From: Pseudomonas sp. Irchel s3h14
GTDB lineage: Bacteria; Pseudomonadota; Gammaproteobacteria; Pseudomonadales; Pseudomonadaceae
DNA: 64,000 nt
Assembly: GCF_900187425.1 (NCBI RefSeq)
Contig: NZ_FYDJ01000007.1
Location: 62,001 to 126,000 of the forward strand
Direction: 5' to 3'
The notes below the pieces were generated by a model that saw nothing but the letters and a program-made list of their open reading frames with translations, was not told the DNA's origin and ran no database searches. Position 1 is the stretch's first letter; each line of letters opens with the position of its first letter. The translations under genes were made by a program, and so were the position numbers. Positions 1 to 9,618 of this stretch are shown in pieces.

Positions 1-1173
1 CTTGCGTTGCCCGGTGCCAAACCACGTTTGATCGTATAGGCGGGCACTGTGGTTTAGATTTCGCTCATTCCGGGCCTCAGTCAACCGCTTGAAGGCATCG
101 GAGTTGTTCTGGGGATCTCCGTAAGTCTGAGCGGAAGCTAACGTCTTTTTCTCGGTGTGATATTGATCTGCTGGGCTCCTTTTACCCTCGTTTTGCGGCA
201 CGGTGACACTGACGCGTCGCTCAACGACCTCTGTCGTTAAGTGCATTTGTCGCAAGAATGATCGCATAGGTGTCTGTAGTAACACACCGCGTTGCTCATG
301 CGCTAAAACCAATCCAGCAGTATCGATAGCAGTTGGCCTTTTGATTTCTATTAGGCCATCCTCAGGCACTTTGAGCGTTTGAAAAGAGGTCAGCATACCC
401 TCCTGCCCCTCAAACACAGTCAAGTTAAGGTGTTGTAAGGTTTGGCCTGGATGAGGCTTTAAGTGGAAGTAAAGTGACTCCGAACCCTCGTTCTTCGGTT
501 CGATGAACTGTCTAACTGAGTGAACGTCTAGGTCAGGGACGGCAAGCGTGAGGCCGCCTAAGTATTCTGGATATTCTCTGAGATCGACATGCATGTGTCT
601 TTCCAAGAACTTAAAGGCCTCGTCGGCATTGTCTCTCCGTCCATTAGGGGTCAAGAACTCTGGCCATGATTGATTTCCGGAGATTCGACGAGAGTACCGG
701 GTGATGCCGATATTTCGGAACGGGACAGAAGAACGTTCCGATGACCCGGTCAGACTTTCACTTTGCATAGGTACACCCAAGAGCGGCCACCTAGGAAAAT
801 CGTCTAGGCTTGCTACATCCAGAGGAATACCATCTGAGTCCTGGGAGTCCTGAAAAGGAATAGGTGTAGTAAAAGTTTCAAATGAGCTTCTGTACCAGTT
901 GATAGCGTCTTCAGCTCGCATGACTATTCGATCAACTGCGATGCCGCCCTTTTCCTTTTTAAAGCGTTTGATTGCCGCTTCATGACGTTTAGAGGGTATT
1001 TCTCGTCCCGGTGGCAATAGCCAAACCGAGGCATATAATAAACGGAGGGGTGGTCTCTCGGTTTGATCCGACTTGGGCGGTATCAGCACGGCAATGCGAA
1101 CTACTGCATAGTCAAAGCTCTCAAGGGCATCGTTGTATTGGTAAGATGATGAAAGGCTTTCTAAACTGTCCAT
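1..1173 (-). CDS. unrecognised protein, C-terminus cut by window edge
   Basis: An open minus-strand frame runs without a stop from an ATG at 1171-1173 to the left edge, giving at least 391 residues. The start reads MDSLESLSSSYQYNDALESF. The protein is soluble-looking, without membrane segments, and has no motif I recognise. A stretch rich in Pro, Ser and Asp (about residues 120-175) is followed by a mixed alpha/beta-like part. It reads away from the AVAST-like operon and is separated from it by 0.9 kb without genes. Its place in a defence island suggests a phage-defence or other cargo role, but that is inference only. The frame is well supported because random sequence would not stay open for 391 codons at this base composition. 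Confidence 0.75.
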   Translation of the reverse strand, partial: MDSLESLSSSYQYNDALESFDYAVVRIAVLIPPKSDQTERPPLRLLYASVWLLPPGREIPSKRHEAAIKRFKKEKGGIAVDRIVMRAEDAINWYRSSFETFTTPIPFQDSQDSDGIPLDVASLDDFPRWPLLGVPMQSESLTGSSERSSVPFRNIGITRYSRRISGNQSWPEFLTPNGRRDNADEAFKFLERHMHVDLREYPEYLGGLTLAVPDLDVHSVRQFIEPKNEGSESLYFHLKPHPGQTLQHLNLTVFEGQEGMLTSFQTLKVPEDGLIEIKRPTAIDTAGLVLAHEQRGVLLQTPMRSFLRQMHLTTEVVERRVSVTVPQNEGKRSPADQYHTEKKTLASAQTYGDPQNNSDAFKRLTEARNERNLNHSARLYDQTWFGTGQRK

Positions 1174-2105
1174 GTTTGGCTCTTACTATGGCGCGATTTA
1201 CGGGTCGCTGGGTTTGTCGTTCTAGTGCGTCGATTTTACCGAAAGTTTGATGAAGCTGCCATTGTGCTATCAAATGTTAACGGTCTCGGAGGCAGGCGTG
1301 CTATTGAAGGAGAGGCACCACGAAATGCTGGAGATTTGATCCTGCCAGCGAGGCGTAGCCGGAAAGCAAGTCTGACTAGAATAATGACGACTTTTCGAGG
1401 GGGCTCGAGGAGGGTGACGACTAAGCTCGGTGGTTGGGACAGGCATCGCAACGCCATTAACTGAGGTGATGGGGTAGCGCTTGATGGCGTTTTTACAACA
1501 GTAACGGATGATATTTTCGAGAAGGGGACTGTTGGACCTCAGGCTGGGGGCATCCTTTTCAAACCATCCATAGCATGCCCTCAAATATGCCCCCAATGTA
1601 GCAATCCACTGGAAGTGAATGGAGCTCCATGGTTTGTGGAAGGGCAGAAATGATCAGCCGAACAGCCTGCCAGCCGACGCCTAAAGACTCTCAGGGTCGC
1701 CAAAAAACATTTTGACTGGGCTCTAGGGCGGTAGTTACAACCTGAAAAAATCGAATTGTGCCCCCAGTTTTGCCCCCATTTGCACCGGATGTGCGAGCGG
1801 TCGCGAATGGCGATTTCTGACAGAAGACCAGGCTGGTGCGGGGTGGCTTGCAGTGGAACTCCACATTTGATCTGGAAGGAGGGTCCAGGGCTCATCAAGG
1901 ACGAGCTAATCCGCTCTCGCTCGAGAGCAGCACCTGCGATCGGTTGTGTTCGACCCAAAGCGGACGGTCACGACAGACTGCTTTTGGCTAGGAGCGGTCA
2001 GTATCCTGGACGTGAGTATGGCGTTTTGCTAGCGTCTGACGCTCGCTTACCGAACCGCGTTTAAAAAGACGATGAGGTAGCATAAACAACTACTTTCCTG
2101 AGCCA
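1174..2105. other. 0.9-kb intergenic region without convincing gene
   Basis: Several short frames exist here but none reads like a protein. The octamer TGCCCCCA occurs three times (1588, 1759 and 1771), the last two 12 bp apart. The divergent promoters of the left gene and of the AVAST-like operon must lie here. The rest may be a remnant of older insertions. Confidence 0.5.
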
Positions 2106-3311
2106 GTGAATGACCCCATTATGCTGAAGATAAAGATGTATCCCGCAGGCAATGGTGATGCATTCCTGATCCGTTTCGAGGGCGTTAACATCCTGATCGA
2201 TGGTGGTTACGCTTCGACCTTCGACCAGCACATACGCAATGACCTGAAATCCATTGCACTTAGCGGGGAAAGCTTAAGCTTGGTCATTGCAACTCACATT
2301 GATGCTGACCACATTTCCGGCTTGCTCACGCTGTTGCGCGCCAATGGCAATGCAGCCAACCCCCAAATTATTCGGATCGACCATGTCTGGCATAACAGCT
2401 TGCGCAGTCTCGTGTGTCAAGCGTCAGATGAGCCGGAGGGTTTTGCTCGGATGATGCTGGAAAGTATCCGCAAAAGGGGGTATCCGAAGCCGGTGGCCAG
2501 TGATGCGCGCCCTCAGGAAATCAGCGCACGGCAAGGAAGCTCCCTAGCCAACCTGCTTCGCATCGGGGGCTATAATTGGAATTTGGGTGATGGTACGCAA
2601 CTCATCAGTACCTTTAACACGCCGAGCGTCGAACTTCATTCAGCGATCATACAAGTCATTGGTCCAAGCGCAGAGAGGATGGACGGCCTGCAGCGTCTGT
2701 GGATCACTGAGCTGAGAAAAAAAGGCTATCAGGGTCCTGTCGGATCAGGGGAGCTGTTGGACGATGCGTTTGAATTTCTTTGTGCTAATGCGCCAGAAAG
2801 GATAAAGAAAAAGCCCGTTCTTATTTCCGCGAATCAAAATCAGCGACTGAATGACATCTACGAGCCCGATACATCCATCCCTAACGGTAGTTCGATTGCC
2901 ACGATTATCGAGTTAGGCAACAAACGGATGCTTTTTCTTGCCGACAGCTGGGTAGAGGATCTTTTGGAGCAACTGCACAAACTGGCAGCCGCGGGCCACT
3001 CAATGCTGTTCGACGCTATCAAGATTTCACACCATGGGAGCGTTTGCAACACTAGCCCAGCGCTACTCGAGTTGATCGATGCGCCGATTTACTTGGTCTC
3101 ATCGAACGGCAAACAACATGGTCACCCCGACTTTCCCGTGCTTAGGGCGATTGTAGATCGGCCTGCACCGTTCCATCGCAAGATCTACCTCAACTACCGA
3201 ACACCTGCATCCATTCGCCTCAGTGAATATCAGTCCAGCTCTGGCGCTGGCTTTACAGTGATTGAGGGTGGGAATGATTGGATCGAAATGGAATTAGCCG
3301 ACAATGAATGA
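2106..3311 (+). CDS. avs1a: MBL-fold metallo-hydrolase, Avs1a-like
   Basis: 401 residues. The N-terminal half is a metallo-beta-lactamase fold with the metal motif HIDADH at residues 64-69 and the preceding strand ending in IDGG (31-34). A later His-rich strand, ISHHGS, lies near residue 305. This arrangement is that of ComEC-like MBL hydrolases. The gene overlaps the following protease-STAND gene by 8 bp, so the two are translationally coupled. AVAST type 1 systems pair such a hydrolase with a protease/STAND component, which is the basis for the name; the role as effector or modulator is inferred. The start used is GTG at 2106. An in-frame ATG at 2121 (MLKIKMYPAG) is an alternative, and neither has a strong ribosome-binding site. 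Confidence 0.75.
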   Translation: MNDPIMLKIKMYPAGNGDAFLIRFEGVNILIDGGYASTFDQHIRNDLKSIALSGESLSLVIATHIDADHISGLLTLLRANGNAANPQIIRIDHVWHNSLRSLVCQASDEPEGFARMMLESIRKRGYPKPVASDARPQEISARQGSSLANLLRIGGYNWNLGDGTQLISTFNTPSVELHSAIIQVIGPSAERMDGLQRLWITELRKKGYQGPVGSGELLDDAFEFLCANAPERIKKKPVLISANQNQRLNDIYEPDTSIPNGSSIATIIELGNKRMLFLADSWVEDLLEQLHKLAAAGHSMLFDAIKISHHGSVCNTSPALLELIDAPIYLVSSNGKQHGHPDFPVLRAIVDRPAPFHRKIYLNYRTPASIRLSEYQSSSGAGFTVIEGGNDWIEMELADNE

Positions 3312-6300
3312 GCAACAAGTCAAGCTTGCTACCTGCAAAATCACATGTGTCGATGAGCTTGGTACGGGATGGCTGATCTCGGCAGACAAGGTGCTGACGG
3401 CATATCACTGCGTAGCACCTGCCATCGACAGCGGTAACCCGATATCTGTGGAGTTTGGCGAGGGTGACGAAGAGGCGATCTTTGCGAGTGTTGTTGCCTA
3501 CGACGCGGGTTTGGATGCGTGCATTCTGCTCTTGCCGAGTAAGTGTTCTAAAACGCCTATTGCGCTGTCTACGACGCTGCCTCGGGAGGGAGCTGAATGG
3601 AGGGCCTTTGGCCACCCAGTGGTGAAGTTTGAAATTGGCCACCGCCTCGAAGGGCGCGTCTCGCAGATACTGGACCAACCAAAAATGTCCATGGACTTAG
3701 ATCTGTCCGTGAAGCAGGACACTGCGCTGACGGATTATCGGGGCCTTTCCGGAGCGGCACTCATCTGTGGTCCACTCTGCTACGGGATGCTCCGTATTGC
3801 TGTTGATCACTCTTTGGGGGCCATTAGCGTCGTACAGCTGGGGCAGTTTCTGATAAAGAACCAAATAGATCTGGAACAGCCGGAGGAAAAAGCGACTGCC
3901 AACGAGGGCAATGCCGAACGCCCGGAATTCTCCGAGCGGTTTGAGGCAGCAGTAAACCGGAAGTCGAGCGGTTTTTTGTTTCTCGAAGGCGCGCCGGGTA
4001 TTGGCAAGACGACATTCTGTGAAACGTTTCAACCAGAACTGAATCGACTTGAGCTAGCAGGGACGTATAGCTTTGCCTCGGGGGATCGGGGCACCAATGC
4101 AACGCTGCGCATTCAGCCAGAAATTTTCCATGATTGGCTCAACACACTCGTATCGCTTCAAAGTACCGGTAAGCCAGCCAGGCTATCCGAAATGCACTAC
4201 TCAGCGCTCGTAACAAACACCAGTAGCCTGTTTAGCATTCTTGCGGAGCGGTACGCTTCTCGCGAGAAGGTTGGCGTTTTGTTTGTCGATGGTTTGAATG
4301 AAGCGGCTGCGGTCGGCGCAGAAGCTTTTACCAATTTCATCGGTCTATTTCCAGAGAAACTTCAGGAAGGGCTAGTCATAATCTTCTCCGGCCCGAGCTA
4401 TGCCCATGTCGCAGCGCCTCTGGGAAAACGCCTGCAATCGGACGACAGCATTCAGATGCCTGCCCTTGAAAGGGATGTGGCGACTGAGTTCTGCAAACAG
4501 GGGCTGGTGTTCGGCAGGACAAGTCCTTCCCTGGTCGCTCGAATTTGCGATCGTGCGCAAGGTCACCCTCTGTACCTCCATTATCTGATTGATTACGTCA
4601 ACGGCGGCGCAACCGACGAAGAACTGGACGAATTGCCTACCTTCAGTGGAAGCATTCGAGCGTACTACGATGTGTTGTGGGCGCAACTGCTGAGCGACGC
4701 GGAAGCGGTAAACCTGCTTGGGATCATGGCCAGGCTTCGATGGGGCATCCCAATGGAGCAGTTTGCCAACATCCTTACAGGATCCGAACATGGCGCGTTT
4801 GTTCCCACAACAACCCGTATTCGCCACCTGCTCTTGTCCCCTGAGCAGACGGCTGTATACCACGCCTCTTTCTCGGATTTTCTGATTGAAAAGACGGCCC
4901 ACCTCGAACAAAACACACAGCTTCGACTGGCCGATTATTGCTGCGCACAGCAGGCGACCGACTACGGACTGTTGAATGTTGTTTACCACACGCTACGCGC
5001 AGGCGATGCTGGAAAAATCCAAGCTATTGCTGTTTGTCAGCAGGATTGGATCGATCATTGTGTCACTAGAGGGGCAGATCCAGACACTTTGCTTTCTGAC
5101 ATTGAAGAGACGCTTGCTGCGGCGACGCAGGTGGCGACTGCCGTCGAAATAGTACGGATGCTGCTGATACAGCAACGCCTTCATTTCCGCTACAACACTC
5201 TTTTTGCCCAGCACGCTAGATTGGCGGCGAAGGCATTGATCGCGTTAGGCAAGTCAAATGAGGCATTGCAGCACACCACTCGGTATGGCCACTTGATTGT
5301 GCAGCCTGCGCACGTGTTAGGGCTCGCGCTGCAATTGACCCAAGCCGGAGAAAAGGATGCAGCGCTGGATTTGCTGCATAAGGCTGATCAGATTGTCGAA
5401 GAGGCTTTGACGGCGCCTAAGCAAAAAGTATCGGCTTTCATTGATCTTGTTCATCTACGCATTCACATTCTTGCGTATATGGCTCATGCTGGCCGGGCTG
5501 AGGCACTACATGAAATACTGGCGTTCAATAAATCAGTTTTTGCATACCTCAAGCATGTTTTTCAAGATGCCCCCGAGAAGCAGCTCGATGAGGTACTGAA
5601 TGAAATTTTCAGCGATTTTTTGGGGAGTTTAATGTGTCTCCAGGGATACTACCTGCCGCTGTTAAAATTGCCCCAATTTTCTAACAAGCCCCCAGCAGTA
5701 CTGTTGGAAATTCTTGTCCGTCAGCTGAACTCTTACCACCTCTGCGCCTTAACCAACAACCTGCCTATAAATCATCAAACGATTTCTAAGGTGTTTGATG
5801 ACATGGCCACGGTTTTAGAGAAGGCCGACAAGAAATCCCTCGAGCTAACCACATCAATCCTAGACACACTGATTCTCTTGCGTGCCCCTTGGCCTTTGGT
5901 CAACAGCCTCGCTGGTCAGGGTCTCTTGTCTGCACCACCGCCGGTCAACATATTTAATGTGAATAAAGTGAACGTCGATGAGGAGGCTCTCGACGAAGGC
6001 ACTTCACAGTGGCGTGTATCTTCGTTTCTTCAGGCTGATCTTAAGTGCCCTGCCGTCGTAGCATGGGAGGAAACACACTGGCAACACAGTCTAGAGGGTG
6101 TCGTCAAAGCACTGGCCTGGTGCGATGGCAAGGCACGGCGCGCGGTCGTAGAGGAAAGCACGGCAGTCATTCGACAAACCTGGTTGGATATCGAGAGGGT
6201 GGTGCTGCAGCCTTTACGGCGTTTGACCTTGATCCAGCGCGTAAAGTGGAGTGACTGCTACGCCATCCCCGAGGCGGTGTTGCCGAAGATTTACGATCAG

Positions 6301-9129
6301 ATTTTGACACTGTGCCTGGACTGCTACCCCAACGAGATCGGCAAGCTTCTCTTACTGATTGACGAACGCTTCTCGGATCAGTGCGGCATGTACTCGGAAG
6401 GCTTCCGCAAAACCCTATTGACGGTACTGAGCCGGCTGTCGCAGGCGACGGTAGACAGCAATGATTCTGACTTGACGTTCACATTGGCAGAGCGCTTTAA
6501 CGAATATGTGAAACGCAATCTGAAAAATCGCCATGAGTTGGTGCCGGAGTTACTCCAGCTCATTCCTATCTTCAGTCAGTTGGACGCAACGGAGCTGGCG
6601 GATGACATTTACCAAGCCGTGCTTTCAGTTTCCATGGGGCCTGGCTGGTATAAGGAGGATCAACTAGCGCTCATGACCCGTACGTTGATGCGCTTTCCTG
6701 CAAAAGAGGTGCTTGCCCGACACATACTGCCAAGCGTTGCTGCGAACCTTGACAATGCCAGTGGCGAAATGACTTTTCAGCGGTACGTGCGCTTCAGCAA
6801 GGCTGAGTTGCTGGGAGAGATGTGTAGGAGAGGGCAGTATGGCAACGCGGTACGGTACTTTCAGCGCCAGGCTTGTGGCACGGCTGAAGAACTGTTGAAA
6901 GAGGCGAGTGAGGGTGACATAGATAGACCTTCACGTTTACGGGGTATGCGGTTTCCTGGCGGTTCACTGGACGAGCAAGGCGCAATAAGTCAGATGTTGA
7001 GCCAAACGGGGTCGAGCGCAAGTTGGCAGATCAGTTGGGCGCTGCTCGAGATATTTCAGCACGGTGACAGCAATGATCAGCTCTACTGGGGAAAAGCTTA
7101 CGCTCGATTGATTGAGCAGGAGGGCGACGACAATGATGCTCTGGCGCTTATGTCGGAACGTATGCGCATCATTGTCAAAGCCGACGTCAATCGGGATCAG
7201 CGTCAGGAGTTTCTAGAAGCATTTCAGCAGCATCTAGACGCTCGCTATCGCCAAGCGTTTGCCAGCGTTCTGAGTGAGCTTGGGTCTTCTGATCATTCAA
7301 ACAGCGTCAAGGATATGTTAGACGGTAATCCGTTTTCTAGTACCAGGCTCGAGCCAAATGAGGCGGAGTTGGCGCAGGAGTCTACCGAGGACTTAGATGA
7401 TGACTTCTCAATGATGCCTGGGCTGTTTGGAAAGTCGTCAGCGAGTTCTGATGCCGCCGATGCTCTCAAGAAAGCCCGGGCACACCTAACCAGGCGTAAC
7501 AAAGAACACGCCAAAGAGGAGGCCATCCACGCTCTAAAAGCTTTCCAAGATGGCGACTGGTCAATCTGGGGAGACCTTTCTGATATAGCTCGTGGAGCCG
7601 AAAACTTACTGAGTCAAAACTCCTCAGACGCTGATTCTTTGGCCCGGTCGTATGGCCCTCTAATTCTGGCTGAGCGCTTCGCCGAAAAATGGAGGATCGC
7701 GGATCATCTCATGGGGCGGATAGCAGAGCTCCTTACTGCGGAGGATAGAACGCTAATTGCAGAATGCGTGTTGGAGCATGTCAAGCTCATGCTCGCATGC
7801 GAAGACGAGAGATTGCCCTCCTATCAGTTCCTTGAGGGAAGTAGCTCAGCCAGTGCAACGGATTCATTCTTGGAACTTGTTTTGTGGCTGATTGACCATC
7901 CTCAATGGGGGCGCCGTGACAAGGCGGCCGAACTGGTGACGTGGCTCATCGACTCCTATCCTGATGGCATGCGAGTTTTTGTCGACCAGGCTTTTTCCAT
8001 GAGCAATGGATTCCGAGCGGATATTCTTTGTGGCGGGTTGGACAACCTATCGCAACTCCAGCCTCTGGATTTTTGGAATCGCATTGAACCCTTGCTTGAT
8101 TTGCCTAACATCGAATCCAACTGTAAGCATGTCGGCCGTATTGCCGTACTGCTTCGAATTGCCGGTCGGGCAGCAGGGAAAGGGGCCGATTCAGCTTCTG
8201 CTGCGCTTTTAACCCTGCGAGCAACAATTCAGGGGAAACGTGAAACTCAAACCCATCTTGCGAGCGATCTGCTTCCCGTATGGGCTGATTCGGTCAAATA
8301 TGAGTGGGACGCACTTGCCACGCAGGGGTTAGCTACGCGAGAAGTCGCAGACGCCATGACCAACAAGCTCGAGCAAGACTGTGCGCCTTTAGATATCGAG
8401 ACGGCTTGGCAACTGGAGGGATTAGTTTGCGAAGCATTCGGCGAAAACCCGCGCGCAGCATTGAATCGATGGAACGCGAAGCTTCGATACGCATTGCATA
8501 CGTCGCTCCATTCGTTCGCGTCGGAAAACGACTTGGAGCCTATAGAGCGCACACTTAGAACCTACAATCCGGTACCTTTGCGATTGGTGCGTCGGTTCGG
8601 CTTCACCTCTCCATCCGAGCAGTGGCTCTCGTGCCTGAACGGCAGTGTTTCTGCAGGGTTTGTTCCTGCAAGCGATACTCATCTGTATCTAGATTTTCAT
8701 GAGCTGGTAATGGAAGGGGACACTCCGTGTCTGTTGGAAATAACGGCATTCCTTTACCCTATGGGACGACCGGCTTGGCCTATGTCACCGTTACGTACAT
8801 TCAGTTCAACCGAAGCTCCGAACATTGATGACTACACTGCTGGCGAAGTTTGCTCTAGCGTTAATTTCAAACCCGCTTTTTTGGGCGTATTCACGCCCGC
8901 TATGCCTCTTCTAGGCTTCATGCATTTGAGCGGCACTTCGACGTCCGACTTTGCCCGATCTTATTGGCGCGATGGCAGAGTTACAGCTGCAAGAGGAGCA
9001 AAACCCATGAGGGAAGGTTGCGGCCTATCCATTAGACGTGATGGGCTTCAACTGCCTCCGGGTTGGAGCATTGGCTGGAGGGTAGAAATAAATGGGCAGC
9101 TTGTGGACATACTAAGTGCAACGAAATAG
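3304..9129 (+). CDS. avs1b: trypsin-like protease fused to STAND NTPase, Avs1-type phage sensor
   Basis: 1941 residues. Residues 1-180 are a trypsin-like serine protease with His35 (in TAYHC), Asp71 and Ser149 (in GLSGA) as a plausible catalytic triad. A STAND NTPase follows, with Walker A GAPGIGKTT at 229-237 and Walker B LFVDGLNEA near 325. A winged-helix-like HASFSDFL segment lies near residue 522. The remaining ~1350 residues are helical and repeat-like, as in the sensor arms of Avs proteins. In characterised Avs proteins this part binds phage terminase or portal and triggers oligomerisation. Here the effector would be the N-terminal protease, perhaps with the MBL partner. Assignment to AVAST type 1 rests on gene order and domains; the target phage protein cannot be read from sequence. 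Confidence 0.8.
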   Translation: MNEQQVKLATCKITCVDELGTGWLISADKVLTAYHCVAPAIDSGNPISVEFGEGDEEAIFASVVAYDAGLDACILLLPSKCSKTPIALSTTLPREGAEWRAFGHPVVKFEIGHRLEGRVSQILDQPKMSMDLDLSVKQDTALTDYRGLSGAALICGPLCYGMLRIAVDHSLGAISVVQLGQFLIKNQIDLEQPEEKATANEGNAERPEFSERFEAAVNRKSSGFLFLEGAPGIGKTTFCETFQPELNRLELAGTYSFASGDRGTNATLRIQPEIFHDWLNTLVSLQSTGKPARLSEMHYSALVTNTSSLFSILAERYASREKVGVLFVDGLNEAAAVGAEAFTNFIGLFPEKLQEGLVIIFSGPSYAHVAAPLGKRLQSDDSIQMPALERDVATEFCKQGLVFGRTSPSLVARICDRAQGHPLYLHYLIDYVNGGATDEELDELPTFSGSIRAYYDVLWAQLLSDAEAVNLLGIMARLRWGIPMEQFANILTGSEHGAFVPTTTRIRHLLLSPEQTAVYHASFSDFLIEKTAHLEQNTQLRLADYCCAQQATDYGLLNVVYHTLRAGDAGKIQAIAVCQQDWIDHCVTRGADPDTLLSDIEETLAAATQVATAVEIVRMLLIQQRLHFRYNTLFAQHARLAAKALIALGKSNEALQHTTRYGHLIVQPAHVLGLALQLTQAGEKDAALDLLHKADQIVEEALTAPKQKVSAFIDLVHLRIHILAYMAHAGRAEALHEILAFNKSVFAYLKHVFQDAPEKQLDEVLNEIFSDFLGSLMCLQGYYLPLLKLPQFSNKPPAVLLEILVRQLNSYHLCALTNNLPINHQTISKVFDDMATVLEKADKKSLELTTSILDTLILLRAPWPLVNSLAGQGLLSAPPPVNIFNVNKVNVDEEALDEGTSQWRVSSFLQADLKCPAVVAWEETHWQHSLEGVVKALAWCDGKARRAVVEESTAVIRQTWLDIERVVLQPLRRLTLIQRVKWSDCYAIPEAVLPKIYDQILTLCLDCYPNEIGKLLLLIDERFSDQCGMYSEGFRKTLLTVLSRLSQATVDSNDSDLTFTLAERFNEYVKRNLKNRHELVPELLQLIPIFSQLDATELADDIYQAVLSVSMGPGWYKEDQLALMTRTLMRFPAKEVLARHILPSVAANLDNASGEMTFQRYVRFSKAELLGEMCRRGQYGNAVRYFQRQACGTAEELLKEASEGDIDRPSRLRGMRFPGGSLDEQGAISQMLSQTGSSASWQISWALLEIFQHGDSNDQLYWGKAYARLIEQEGDDNDALALMSERMRIIVKADVNRDQRQEFLEAFQQHLDARYRQAFASVLSELGSSDHSNSVKDMLDGNPFSSTRLEPNEAELAQESTEDLDDDFSMMPGLFGKSSASSDAADALKKARAHLTRRNKEHAKEEAIHALKAFQDGDWSIWGDLSDIARGAENLLSQNSSDADSLARSYGPLILAERFAEKWRIADHLMGRIAELLTAEDRTLIAECVLEHVKLMLACEDERLPSYQFLEGSSSASATDSFLELVLWLIDHPQWGRRDKAAELVTWLIDSYPDGMRVFVDQAFSMSNGFRADILCGGLDNLSQLQPLDFWNRIEPLLDLPNIESNCKHVGRIAVLLRIAGRAAGKGADSASAALLTLRATIQGKRETQTHLASDLLPVWADSVKYEWDALATQGLATREVADAMTNKLEQDCAPLDIETAWQLEGLVCEAFGENPRAALNRWNAKLRYALHTSLHSFASENDLEPIERTLRTYNPVPLRLVRRFGFTSPSEQWLSCLNGSVSAGFVPASDTHLYLDFHELVMEGDTPCLLEITAFLYPMGRPAWPMSPLRTFSSTEAPNIDDYTAGEVCSSVNFKPAFLGVFTPAMPLLGFMHLSGTSTSDFARSYWRDGRVTAARGAKPMREGCGLSIRRDGLQLPPGWSIGWRVEINGQLVDILSATK

Positions 9130-9137
9130 GAGAGCGT

Positions 9138-9422
9138 ATGCGACCAAAGATCGAAGCTATGAAAACACCAGAGACACGAGCAGAGTTTGAGCATCGGTTC
9201 AATCTTCTGCACAACTCAATAGATCAGGGAAGATATTCATTTCCTCGCGATTGTGTGGATGGATTGATGGCTCTGAGGCGCCTGCCAAATGGCAGACTCG
9301 ATATTCTGAGTGTCAATCAGGATGTTCGAATGCAGATGAATATGATGGTTCAGTTTGCGGATGTTATGAAGGGCTCACTGCCGAGCGATACGCGAACGGC
9401 AAACACGCCTTCCGAACACTAA
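9138..9422 (+). CDS. avs1c: small third gene of AVAST-like operon
   Basis: 94 residues from ATG 9138, preceded by AGGAGAG at 9128-9134 that abuts the stop of the STAND gene. An upstream in-frame ATG at 9063 would lie inside that gene and is rejected. The sequence is soluble with an acidic/basic helical start (MRPKIEAMKTPETRAEFEHR) and no recognisable catalytic motif. Its 8-bp distance from the STAND gene and same strand make it part of the operon. AVAST type 1 loci carry a third component, so avs1c is a plausible name, but the match is by position only. Confidence 0.6.
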   Translation: MRPKIEAMKTPETRAEFEHRFNLLHNSIDQGRYSFPRDCVDGLMALRRLPNGRLDILSVNQDVRMQMNMMVQFADVMKGSLPSDTRTANTPSEH

Positions 9423-9426
9423 AATG

Positions 9427-9466
9427 AGGACGATAGTGTCCGCCTGTAGGCGGACACTATCGTCCT
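9427..9466. repeat. 18-bp perfect inverted repeat (hairpin), possible terminator
   Basis: The arms AGGACGATAGTGTCCGCC (9427-9444) and its exact complement (9449-9466) flank a TGTA loop. It begins 5 bp after the stop of the last AVAST-like gene, so it may end that transcript and, from the other side, limit read-through. There is no long T-run, only TT, so it is not a standard intrinsic terminator. It could also be the scar of a mobile element. Confidence 0.6.
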
Positions 9467-9618
9467 TAAGGCTGGAGTTCGAAAGGTGAGTTGGCCGGAC
9501 GCTTACGGTTATTTACCATTGTTGATTTCGTTGTCGAAACCTGGGACGAGAAAATCGCCCTTAAAAAGTGTTTTAGTGCCATTGTGAGCAAACTGCGAGC
9601 GCAGCCGGCTCGACGACC

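Noticed and set aside
1588..1778. Three TGCCCCCA octamers as a possible att site or integrase remnant
   Set aside because: No integrase frame, no matching tRNA end and no partner repeat at the other ICE end were found.
1756..2064. 102-codon plus-strand frame upstream of the AVAST-like operon
   Set aside because: Residue composition is unlike a folded protein and there is no ribosome-binding site or family match.
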